This document shows, one piece after another, positions 12,405 to 22,470 of a stretch of 64,000 nt of DNA. Under the pieces are notes generated by a model. It searched no databases, had not been told where the DNA came from, and saw only the letters and a program-made list of their open reading frames with translations. Where the stretch lies: contig NC_073691.1 of NCBI RefSeq assembly GCF_029784155.1, positions 127,968,714-128,032,713 of the forward strand, read 5' to 3'. This DNA is from Uranotaenia lowii (Eukaryota; Arthropoda; Insecta; Diptera; Culicidae). The stretch's first letter is position 1. The number at the start of each line of letters is the position of its first letter. A program made the position numbers and the translations under genes.

Positions 12405-12570
12405 GAAAAAATCGTGTAATTTTAGATTGAAAACAATGCACGAAAACGGAAAATAGTTAATAATTTAAAATTACATCATCAATACATAGAGGCGTGTAAA
12501 TTTAGACCAAAAACGATGCACGGAAAGGGAACAGCTTATTGTCGTGAAAAAATACACAGCGATGTAAAAT
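12405..12570. repeat. Imperfect internal repeats with 'gtgtaaatttaga..aacgatgcacgg' units
   Basis: Two related units (about 12412-12465 and 12493-12535) and a weaker third follow 'ctacacagcaag'. They resemble the subterminal part of a TIR element, but no matching right terminus was found before the Jockey fragment at 13130. Confidence 0.35.
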
Positions 12571-12825
12571 TTCAGATTTTTTTCGGGATACTTGCATTTT
12601 TATGGAATATTGACATATTATAAGCCTTTTGAAAAGAAAAATTACACTAGTTTATTACTATTAAACATTTATTTAAAAAAAAATCAATAGTGAAGGAAAA
12701 CAAAGTACAACCACCATCACGAGCACCGCCAGGCTGGGGCATTCTGCTGAGCGTTACTGGGGGACCAAATGGAATTTCGTTCCGGGCTGTCAGAAGGTCT
12801 GGATCCATATGTAACTGTCGGGGGG

Positions 12826-13086
12826 TCAGGATGGATATTGCCTCGGATTGTTCAGGCAAATGCCTCTCCTGGCAATCAAATTCCGGATCCCTGCCACTTT
12901 AAAATCTGCCGTCGCTGTAATCGAGAAACAAATAATTAATTTCAATTACATTATCATCGGTTTGTTTTTTCAATTTAAAAACTCACCACTTTTACCATAG
13001 AGATGATGGAGCTTGGTCTTGGAACGAAGACACTCGGTTTCCGAAAAATGAATCGACTGGCAAATGGCACAAGCAAACAGACTTGG
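12826..13086 (-). CDS. Two-exon fragment, CxxC..HH motif, in TE-like context
   Basis: On the minus strand an exon from 13086 to 12987 follows a ttttctacag acceptor and ends at a perfect GTGAGT donor (12986-12981). The intron of 72 nt ends in 'cgattacag', and the next exon (12914-12826) ends in TGA. The frame stays open across the intron, 62 codons in total. The first exon encodes CAICQ, then a stretch ending in KLHHLYGK, giving a C-x2-C plus H-H pattern that could bind zinc. AAATAAATG lies downstream near 12670. The 5' exon was not identified. I do not recognise the family. Confidence 0.4.
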
Positions 13087-13129
13087 CTGTAGAAAATTTG
13101 TCAATGCAATGCTAAAGCCGCTTCAATAC

Positions 13130-13618
13130 CTAAAGTTAAACATAAATTTAACCAACATTTGATTGATGATGATCTTCAGTTTTTGATACGACTGAAAAAC
13201 ATACGTCGACGCCAAGATCAACGAACTAGGGATCCTTATTTGAAATTTATTTATTGCGACCTTCAAAAAGAGATCAAATATCATTCGTAATGAAAATTTT
13301 GCAAAAGCAGTAGAGGACATAAAACCCTACTCAAAGACATTTTGGAAATTAACTAAAATTCTGAAAAAGCCCCAGAAGCCAATACCTAGTTTGAAAGATG
13401 GAGATAAACTTCTTTTAACTAACGCAGAAAAAGCTCAAAAATTAGCCCATCAATTTGAGTTTGCTCATGATTTTAATTTCAACGTTGTAAGTCCAATTGA
13501 TGGTCCAATTTCCCTTGAATTTGATGATATTCTTTCTAAGCAAAATGTATTTGTGAGATAAATATTGATGAACTAAAATTGATTTTCAAAAATTTAAAAA
13601 TATGAAAGCTCCGGGGGA
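13130..13618 (+). pseudogene. Jockey-type non-LTR retrotransposon ORF2 fragment
   Basis: Two overlapping frames encode the segment just before the reverse transcriptase core: 'FAKAVEDIKPYSKTFWKLTK', then 'LKKPQKPIPSLKDGDKLLLT', then 'EKAQKLAHQFEFAHDFN', ending with a shifted KNMKAPGED. This order (KPFWxLxKxLKKPxKPIPxLKDGxxxLLTNxEKAxxLAxxFE, then KAPGxDG) is typical of insect Jockey ORF2. Frame breaks occur near 13290 and 13560. The element stops at the KAPG motif, where the minisatellite begins. The RT catalytic region is absent. Confidence 0.75.
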
Positions 13619-13621
13619 AGA

Positions 13622-14525
13622 TGTCTTATGTCTCATGTCTCAGATCTAATGTCTCAGGTCTCAGGTCTCAGGTCTCTTGTCTCAGGTCTCAGGTCTCATG
13701 TCTCAGATCTCATGCCTCAGGTCTAATGTCTCATGTCTCATGTCTCATGTCTCAGGTCTAAGGTCTCATGTCACATGTCTCAGGTCTAATGTCTCAGGTC
13801 TCAGGTCTAATGTCTCAGGTCTAATGTTTCATGTCTCAGGTCTCGGGTCTCAAGTCTCATGTCTCAGGTCTAATGTCTTATGTCTCAGGTCAATGTCTCA
13901 GGTCTCATGTCTCATGTCTCACGTCTTATGTCTCAGGTCTAATGTCTCATGTCTCATTCGCATGTCTCATGTCTTATGTCTCATGTCTCATGTCTCAGGT
14001 CTAATGTCTCTTGTCTCATGTCTCAAATCTAATGTTTCATGTCTCAGGTCTCAGGTCTCAAGTCTCAGGTCTAATGTCTCATGTCTCAGGTCTCATGTCT
14101 CAGGTCTAATGTCTCATGTTTCAGGTCTAATGTCTCATGTCTCAGGTCTAATGTCTCAGGTCTCATGTCTCATGTCTCATGTCGCATGTCCCATGTCTCA
14201 TGTCTCATATCTCAGGTCTAGTGTCTCATGTTTCAGGTCTCAGGTCTAATGTCTCAAGTCTTATGTCTCAGGTCTCAGGTCTCAAGTCTCATGTCTCAGG
14301 TCTAAAGTCTCATGCCTCGTGTCTCGTGTCGGAGATCTCAGGTTTCATATTTCAGGTCTCAAGTGTCAGGTCTGATGTCTCAAGTCTCAGGTCTCATGTC
14401 TCAGGTCTAATGTCTCATGTCTCGTGTCTGAGATCTCAGGTCTCAAGTCTCAGGTCTAATGTCTCAGGTCTCAGGTCTCAAGTCTTATGTCTCAGGTCTC
14501 AGGTCTCAGGTCTCATGTTTCACGT
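13622..14525 (+). repeat. Heptanucleotide minisatellite (TGTCTCA / GGTCTCA / GGTCTAA)
   Basis: About 900 bp built from 7-bp units, mainly tgtctca, ggtctca and ggtctaa, with occasional slips. Because 7 is not a multiple of 3, the three forward frames cycle through the same seven-residue pattern (MSHVSGL-like). That explains the long open frames of 190 and 130 codons here. I do not consider them genes. The array starts exactly where the Jockey fragment ends. Confidence 0.95.
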
Positions 14526-14611
14526 TCTTAGTCTCAGAGCTAAAATTTTCCCAACTTCAAAAAGATTCTAAATGTTTTCCTTTGAAAAGGACTTGGAATA
14601 TTTCCTCTCAA

Positions 14612-14695
14612 AAACCGTGTTAATTCGCGAAAACCGTGTAAAAAAACCGTGTTAATTCCCGAAAACCGTGTAAAAAAAACCTCGTAAAAAAACCT
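14612..14695. repeat. Short repeats of 'aaaaccgtgt'
   Basis: At least four copies of aaaaccgtgt(t/a)aa occur between 14615 and 14680, with a variant 'aaaacctcgtaaaaaa' following. Confidence 0.6.
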
Positions 14696-15388
14696 AGATG
14701 TACTGTCAAAATATTCCAGATACGACACCTAGGAGCGCTATGGTATAATAAACAGAGCGTCCAGATTTAATATGATCTATGCTTTATTATTCTGGTACTC
14801 TTTGGTACGCATTTCATAATAGTTTTCGTTCGTTGATTTGGAAATTGAAGCGACCAACGGCTAATTTGAAAAACTATTATCGATTGCCTATGTGTGCGTC
14901 ACTGCGAAAATATTTCTGCGTGGAAATTATTTGCACAGGAGTCTAAATGGGTGCATTTTCCGCAATATTTTGCGTGAACTGCACGATGGCTAACCAGAAC
15001 AAGAGGTAAAATCTAGAGTTTGTTTTGATTAGGTCGTATGAACCAATGTACCCCAATCTGAGATATTGACTGAAAATGGTTGAGAAAGATGTGTTCTATG
15101 TTCGCTAAGAGTTTGGTTTTATTTGATCAAACAACAACTTTACCAAATTGATTTGAATTTAGGCCGCATGATAACTTTCTAATTTTTGAGTGCAACTTGG
15201 TTTTTACGTCGTTTAGCGCTGCCGTGCATTGCCGTGATGCAAATGGTCGCAAAGTAAACAGTTCGAGGAGATGGTTTTACGACGTTTTGCATAGTTGCGA
15301 AAAGAGCTTCGGCAAGTGCCTTTAAGTGTAACGAGTAACGGGAAAAGAAAAGCAAACTGTCTGCAGGAATTATGTTATCGATCCTATC

Positions 15389-15686
15389 ATGGTAAGACGC
15401 TGCAAATTGGCATCGGGTGAGTACAATAAGCTTTACTTTTCAATGTATGAATAGTCAGTTTTTTTTTGTCATTGCAGAGGCAGCCAACATGGTTGAAAGT
15501 AATCGATGCTTTTTCTCATACCCGAAACGACCAGTGGCGCCTCAGGTTGTGCCTGGGAATGTCCAGGTTGATTCCCAATGGTCACTTGAACAAATCAATA
15601 AATCCAGGCTAGCTTTAAAAGTAATTCCAGCGCGTCAGTTTGAAAGTCCCACTGTACAAAGTATTTATTCAATCAAATATGAATAA
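15389..15686 (+). CDS. Spliced 78-codon ORF, unidentified
   Basis: Exon 1 (15389-15416) starts ATG and encodes MVRRCKLAS plus one base. It is followed by a perfect GTGAGT donor, a 61-nt intron and a ttttttttgtcattgcag acceptor. Exon 2 (15478-15686) continues in phase to a TAA, so 28 + 209 nt make an exact 79-codon frame. The product reads CFFSYPKRP in the middle, faintly reminiscent of the start of THAP domains (MxxxC..FFxFPKxP), but the second THAP cysteine is not in the expected place. Downstream DNA (15755-16640) has several broken frames. It may be the start of a decayed longer gene. Confidence 0.35.
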
Positions 15687-17156
15687 GTTACTTGATATTC
15701 AACCCAATGAAATCAGTTTTTGGAATCAAATTCATCGATTGAGCATAAGGACGTTTGCGCCAAATTAGAAATGCATTAGGTCGTAAGTACATCTTCATTG
15801 ATTACAACTCAATTAACGCCATTTTCGAGTACGTTAGCATGTTCTACGTTCACTTTTACTATGACATTCAAATTTTAAGAAAAATCGGACCCGCATTATT
15901 AAAACGAGAATTCAAAATGTGGTTCGAAACTCTAACATCGATTTTCTCAAAACATGTCCACTGGCTCATACGACCAAATCAAAAAAAGCTCTAGAAATAA
16001 CCTTTTTAGGCCAGACTCGACATGTCTTTTTAGCGAATGGCATGAATTATCCAGTCCAATCATCCTGAATGTAGATACTTGAGTCATATCAATAATTACA
16101 AAGGAGCTGATCAATTACTGCATGTCACGCTGTCCAGATGTTTTTGATCTATGCCGGTTGTTTGTGCTAGCTAAGTGAATTAGTGAAATCATCGATGATT
16201 GAACACTGTGTTTTGTTCAGCAAACATAACATTTCAAGTTCGTCTCTTTCTACTGATCCACATACCGATCAACGGAATGGCTGGTTGGAACGAAGAATGA
16301 TTTCGGTATCTCCACTCCAAGAAAGACAAAACAAAACAGACAAAGTGGATCATCTTAAAAAATATGACTAACTTTAAGTAAATGAACAATTTCAGTATGA
16401 CTAACGAGCCATATGACGTGTGCCTCTTCATAAGCAAGCTGATGTTATATATTTGTTTCAATGACTTAATAATTCTTCTTTCCAGAGACCGCGGAAGGCT
16501 TCAACGATGGTACGGAAAGGCAAAGAACTATTCATTCATCAAGAATGTTTTCAGTAAAAGGGATTGGATAAATCATAAATATCTATATTTGCTAAACCAA
16601 AAATTTGCTCTGCGCTATGCCAAAAATTTGGATGTTTGAATAAACTCTTCATTGGTTTATTGCGGTATCAATTTCACTAGTTTCTCTATTAATAAGCATT
16701 GATTATCCCTCTCAACCAACTTAAAAGTCCAAAAACTGAAAAACTACAATTCCATTTTTTTATTTCTTACTTCAGCATTATTTGTTTGGCTTTATTTAAA
16801 AAGTTTTCAGCCGCAGGCTGGTTTGCTTCCAGAATTTCAGCTTTGTTCAAGTTCACAAAATAAAATAAATAAGGTCAATCGATTCATCTCATTTTATAGG
16901 GCCTTATTACATAAGACGAGTCGAATAACTGCACACTGCTCCTCCTTCCTCCATGAATTTCACTGAACAAAATGTATTGCTAAAAATGTGAAACAAAAGA
17001 TGAATAATGAAAACTTTATCAAAGCTTCTCTATATACTAATTTCAATAAACTTCTATCAAACCTTAACCAAAATGTTGATTTTTTTTTTCAAATTTGTTG
17101 TTATATTAGGTATTTTGAAATTGTCACTTTCAAATCTCTTTTAAGAACTTCTCGTT
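15687..17156. other. AT-rich with broken short frames, nothing assigned
   Basis: Short plus-strand frames at 15755-15994, 16183-16371 and 16382-16639 could be the remains of a longer gene following the exon pair at 15389-15686. I find no domain motif and no confident splice pairs. From 16680 the DNA is AT-rich and featureless. Confidence 0.3.
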
Positions 17157-17452
17157 ATGAATGTAATTTTTCCAAAGAAAATAATACACACGTGGCTGAT
17201 ATTTTATAATTCTTCGAAAGTTTTACTTTCATCGGTATGAAGCTTCTGGAAAAATTTTTTTTTGATGTACTCTTGAATTTAATGTTATCATACCAATGAA
17301 TGTAATGAATGTAATTTTTCCAAAGAAAATAATACACACGTGGCTGATATTTTATAATTCTTAGAAAGTATTTTACTTTCATCGGTATGAAGCTTCTGAA
17401 GAAAAAAAATTTGTTTGATGTACTCTTGAATTTAAAGTTATCATACCAAATT
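17157..17452. repeat. Tandem duplication of about 148 bp
   Basis: The unit from 'gaatgtaatttttccaaag' through 'cacacgtggctgatatttta', 'catcggtatgaagcttctg' and 'tgatgtactcttgaattta' to 'gttatcatacc' occurs twice head to tail (about 17158-17300 and 17306-17450). There are a few substitutions and small indels between the copies. Confidence 0.9.
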
Positions 17453-17981
17453 TTCAATTTTGATTGTACTAAAATGAATGAAATAGTCACAAATGCAACA
17501 ATTAATTTTTAAAAAGTGATTAATTCTTTTTTAACTATTATTCATGTGTATATGAACACATGATTCCAAATTTTTTGAATGATTTTGATTTATAGCATAG
17601 CATTGGGTGACTACACATTTCTTGAATTGGCTGATACAAGAGGTACAACTAACAATCAAGCCCAACACTAGATGCCAAAATGAGTACCTGGGTTCAATAC
17701 TCATTTCAAGTGTTGTTATTGAGAATCAGTGTGGTACCATGATGCACACCGTGACAAGTCAATGTAATCATATAGGGATAATCTGAACAGCGAAATGAAC
17801 TTTTTTTTTTTTAATGATTTTGATTTATAATAAAAAATTATGAAATGAAGGGTTAATTCTGAAAGTTAATTTTATACTTTAGGAAACAGTCTCAATCATT
17901 TGCAATTGAAATAACCAAGCTTCCAGATTCAGAATTTCAAACCTGAAGCTAAATTTTAACTAATTTCAATATTATTGTGTA

Positions 17982-18693
17982 CACTCAGAAAAATACTATT
18001 ATGTATGCCATAAGATTCTCTTATGAAGTGGCGCCATAAGAAAAATTAATGAAATTCATAAAATTGTCTTATGACGCGAATGAATTCTGAAGATAAACGC
18101 CTACTTCAATGAGAGGTTGTTGCTTTTCATAAGAGATTCTTATGGAAACAGTAAATCACTTTCTAATAAGAAAAATTCTCGATATTTCATGCTGAAAACA
18201 TTCACTTTATTGTTTGCCAAATTCGTTTAAAATTAAATCCTTCACTGTCACCATCAGCAGCGCATCAACAGACGGCTCCATCAAAGTTTTTTTTTGCCGC
18301 ATCTTAATCCTCGACCTTTCGTTTTTTGCCGATCAGCTTGCTGAAAAGTAAACAAATAATGTATTATAGTTTACTAATATATTCAACGTTCACACCAAAA
18401 ACATCAAATCGAACTTACCATTCCGGAGATAACAATAACATTTAACATTGAAGGAAAACTATAATAACTATGAACTGGCGATTGCTTCGTACTGTTAGAT
18501 GATGAAAAAAACTGATGCTATGAATGAATGTGTTCATCATTTTTTCACAATGCCGTTTCTTCTATTTTTCATAAGAACATCGTATGAAAATTGAAAGAAT
18601 TTCATAAGACTCTTATGAAAAATTAGTTTGGACGCAAAAAAGTGGTTCATAAGATGTATCTTATGAAATTTATAATAAGATTTCATCTGAGTG
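17982..18693 (-). mobile_element. 712-bp CACTCAG MITE with TA duplication and a tiny spliced unit
   Basis: Termini: cactcagaaaaatactatta on the left; the right reverse-complements to cactcagatgaaatcttatt. TA flanks both (17980-17981, 18694-18695). The ends are full of ttcataaga/tcttatgaa palindromes. The minus strand carries gtaagtt (donor, 18418 down) and tttacttttcag (acceptor, ending 18341), a 78-nt intron, and AATAAA at 18221-18216. The spliced frame from ATG 18448 gives only 29 codons. An alternative ATG at 18441 gives 18 codons ending GKKRKVED, a nuclear-localisation-like run. These ORFs are too short to call genes with confidence. A second copy begins the window. Confidence 0.8.
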
Positions 18694-18695
18694 TA

Positions 18696-19836
18696 GATGA
18701 GCTGAAAGCAGTATCGGCGACACAATTGGTGTAGATCTTGAAATCCAGTAGTGTTAGTTGAAAATCACTAAAAGATCTTCCGACTGTTTAGCATGATAGA
18801 TTGCCTTGTTGCCGGAAAAATAGTGGAATGATAAGTGGATAGATCTAATACACAAGGGAAAAATTAAAACAGAGGCCAACTGATTTTGAAAGATTTTTGC
18901 GTTCCAAACTCAATTTTTTTGTCAGATTTTTTCTCTCACTTATTATTTTCTGGCGTTTAGTAATTTTAAAACTTAGCAGTTTAGAGTGAATTCGATCAAT
19001 CATAATAAATAAAAGTAACTAACCTAAATGAACAACAAAAAATATGTTCAATCTTTTCATTATCCTTTATTCATTCAACGATACAGATTATAGGGAAGAA
19101 TGCCACAAAGCGGCCAATTCCCGGAAAAAAAAAACAATTCAGATTTTGTTTAGATAAAATATACAATAATAAATTTATCTTCTTCTTTTGCTAACATCAC
19201 AAAAATAAGGTTTGTTTAGTTAATTATTTGATATTGAAAATTTTGATCTTTTTCACAACTTTGTTGAAAAGCATTTTCACTTGTGCATCATCATAAAAAT
19301 TTCCAAGGTTGATGTTGGTTCAAAATGTTTTTAAAATTTCCGCATTTTACAAAATACTTACTTCTATAATTTTTTCTCCCAGAAGTCATGGTAAATTACT
19401 CACAGTCTTCATGGAAATTCATCATTAATTAATCATTTTGCTGAAAAGTGCACAAATTTTGTCAATGAATTTTAACCTTGTATTTTCAAAATTTATACCG
19501 GAAACAAGAGCTGATAAATAAAATTCCAAATTTGCATTTAGTACTCCTAAATAATTCTAAATCAGTTTTCAAATTCTTTGCACCTCGGAAAAAATGTGAA
19601 TTTTGTGCGTCCCTGATTGCAGTGCGCTATAAAAATTATAAGAGAATTATTATTTTCTATCTGTAAATCTTATACATATAGAAATTGTTTTAAAAAAATG
19701 ACGGCAAAAGCCAATTATGTTTATGATCATACAAGAAACAATACGTTAACGCAATTATATATTATGGTCCATTTTTAAATTTTCAAAACTATTAAACATT
19801 TTGAATTGCGTTTTGAAATTTAAAAACTGTAATTCT
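18696..19836. other. AT-rich, no feature
   Basis: No repeat or coding structure could be supported here. Confidence 0.5.
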
Positions 19837-21098
19837 TGTAAATTTATTTTCGGCATATCGGTGAAATTGTATAGTCTTGGAGAAACAATATCAGAATTGA
19901 AAATTGATAAAGATGGATAGAAAAGCAAGGGGAAAATTTACAGATGTTGAAAAGAGCGAAAGAGCATTTTGCGCCGAAAACTTATTAACGTATACCATTT
20001 ACCACGCAACATTTCATTATTTAGGAGAAATAGAGCCGGGATAGAGGTGGCTCTATCTTAACCTACCCAAACAACCAAAATTCCCTGAAAAAGGTTTCAT
20101 AGAAGCTTAATCAGCTCACGTTTCTGTCTGAAGAGAATGCTAATCAGCCCAAAATTTATGTTCTTAAAGCTACTTTCAAGCTCGTTGAGTCGGCTTTAGA
20201 GAAATCTATTCAGCTTCTAATAGAATGTCAAAAAATTTCTACGCGCCGAAAAAAATCCGGTTGACAGATTGCTCTGACAACCAGATGACAGGCAGACTCT
20301 CATTGCCACTGTAATAATAAGTATTTAAACTTAATGTCATTTGAGATGATTGAATGGGTTGGGCAATAGATTGTACCTTATTTCGTTTAAAGGACTTTCA
20401 GTACATTTAATTAATAATATCAAAAATTCTCACCATCAAAAATTTATTCGAATATCTTAACATTGATAAGAAAAATCCGAAAAATTCTTGAATTCCATTT
20501 GTAAATATCAGTGCCAATAAAAGCAAAACAAATACCATGACAAGAAATTGACAGAAATTTTTGACCTTCTTGAAAGAAGTTGCATTAAAGGCGCTTAGAA
20601 GTTCCGTTATTGATAATTTAACCTTTAAAAGAACGATGAAAGTTCCTGAGTAACTTTTACGTAACAAAAGTCACTCGAAGCCCCCGTAAAACATTTTTCA
20701 GCCAAATGTGAACTTCGGAGTTCCATCTTTAAGTAAAAACGCGACTTTTGGTTGCTTGGGTATACAATGATATTTGGTTGGTCCGAAGCATACATGTGAT
20801 GAACACGTATACTCGTCCGGAGTATACGTGTTCATCACAGGTAAGCTTCGGACCAACCAAATTTCATTGTGTAGGTTAAGGTAGTGTCACCTCTATCCCG
20901 GCCCTACTTCTTCTAAATAATGGAATGTTGCGTGGTAAAGTATGGTGTACGTTAATAAGTTTTCCTCGCAAAAATGCTCTTTCGCTCTTTTCAACATCTG
21001 TAAATTTTCTCCCTACTTCATCTTTATCAATTTCCAATTGTTATATTCTTTCTCCAAGAGTATACAATTTCGCCGATATGCCGAAAATAAATTTACAA
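19837..21098. repeat. Foldback (long inverted-repeat) element interrupted in its left arm
   Basis: The left arm (about 19837-20065 plus 20763-20814) is the reverse complement of the right arm (about 20820-21098). Examples are 'ttttcggcatatcggtgaaa' against 'ttttcggcatatcggcgaaa' and 'ccgggatagaggtg' against the same. The innermost 41 bp around 20774-20860 pair with two mismatches over a five-base loop (gtccg). The left arm is split by the 695-bp element at 20066-20760; the right arm preserves the uninterrupted sequence. Confidence 0.85.
20066..20760. mobile_element. TIR element with CCCAA(A/G)CAACCAAAA ends
   Basis: Left end cccaaacaaccaaaattccc; right end reverse-complements to cccaagcaaccaaaagtcgc. 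TA flanks both ends (20064-20065, 20761-20762). The corresponding site in the opposite foldback arm reads cctacacaatg with a single TA-like position, so it acts as a pre-insertion reference. No gene is recognised inside, apart from a hydrophobic minus-strand frame at 20667-20407. Confidence 0.75.
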
Positions 21099-21417
21099 AA
21101 ATCAATTAACGGTGGTGAACTTATCTTAAAAAAAATGTTATTCAAGATTAAGAATTCAGTATCAGAAATTTTCAATACAATCAAATACGCAATCAAACTT
21201 CCAATTTTCGCCAGATTGTCATATTGCGTGAATTGACGACCAGTGAACATCAGGTAAACACAAAGAGGTAATTTAATTTTAGGTAATTATTTAAATATTT
21301 AACATCGTTATTTTTTCAACTGATATTATTTATTAAGACTATTAGCAATGACCACACTGACTTGACTCTTAGAACAAAAATTCAACCATTTTCTGTCTAA
21401 TTTTTTGTTGTCAGTTT

Positions 21418-21470
21418 TTGCAGGTTCGCAATACCGACGGCAGGTTGCGAACCTGAAAAATTTGACAAAA
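21418..21470. repeat. Short hairpin around a direct GGCAGGTTGCG sequence
   Basis: 'caggttcgcaa' and 'ttgcgaacctg' pair across a 13-base loop. The outer bases 'ttgttgtcagttttt' and 'aaaaatttgacaaaaaa' extend the stem imperfectly. The rest of 21099-21860 has no assigned feature. Confidence 0.55.
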
Positions 21471-21871
21471 AATGCCCTGTAGGAAAAATGGTCCTGTTTA
21501 GCCCGATTTTATCGTAGAAATTGCGTGTTTTATTTTTAAAGTTGGGTGACATTTCCTAACTGGGATAGCATTTCTTCAAATCGATCGATGCGCACTCTGG
21601 AATCGACATTGCGTACTGTTGGAAAAATGATTTTTTTTGTTTTTTTTTCTGGAAAAATTATCCAGAAAACGAAATTGAGTGTCCAGTCAGTATGGTCAGT
21701 GCTATTAGTATTTATTGGTATTCAATCTTTAAAATGAGTTATCTTATGTAGCGTACCAATTGAACAGAGCTATCGTAGCGAATGATATCATTCCGTATTC
21801 CATTAATACCTGATAGGATGAAAATCCCTGGAGCAAAAACTAAGGTTTGTGTTTTATTTCTTAAACATACA

Positions 21872-22017
21872 CTTACTTACTTATTTAATGATCCCGCGCC
21901 GATCCTCCGGTGCATAGGGCCGTGGTAAAAGACCTCCACTGTTGACGATCCGGAGCCAGCGTCTTCACCTGGTCCCAGTCAATATTCTCGTCGACAGTTC
22001 GGATTTCAGCGGCTAGG
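21872..22017 (-). mobile_element. 5'-truncated RTE-type insertion with a 12-bp target duplication
   Basis: Read on the minus strand, the segment encodes the extreme C-terminus typical of RTE-like ORFs (DQVKTLAPD, QQWRSFTTALC), followed by gatcattaaataagtaagtaagtg. That is a short tetranucleotide tail rather than poly(A). Both sides carry the identical 12-mer cttaaacataca (21860-21871 and 22018-22029), a target-site duplication made by target-primed reverse transcription. Only about 146 bp were inserted. It resembles the 3' part of the RTE pseudogene at 31744-31985. Confidence 0.8.
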
Positions 22018-22470
22018 CTTAAACATACAGCTACACAAAAAAAATCGCCTCACTCCATTTCCCGTTCTTCTTCTCCTTTTTGTTTTTATGACCAGTTCAT
22101 GAGTGAGCTATATGGTTCGGAGAAATATTAAGCGTTTTAAAGTGAAAAGTTAAAATTATGTAAAAATACGTTAAACCAACGTTTGGCCAAGTCATGCACA
22201 GCGGAAGAATTTGAATGTTGCCACCCGAAAAGGAGAAGATTAGCGTTAAAATTGTGTTTGAAAATTGACCTACGGGAATCTGAAACAGAAAAAAAGTTTT
22301 TTTTTGTGATATTTTTTTGGAACTGACCCAAAATGTGATAAGTTCAGTAAAAATGTAGTTTAAATAAAAATAAAAGCATTGACATGCAGCGAGATGTATG
22401 TCGATTTTTATGAAAAAACGTGGCTATTATGTTTTAATTGTGGGGTATTGTTGTAATTGGTAGAATACTA

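Noticed and set aside
13677..14571. Plus-strand ORFs of 190 and 130 codons with MSHVSGL repeats
   Set aside because: Direct consequence of the 7-bp minisatellite; same peptide in every forward frame, so no evidence for coding.
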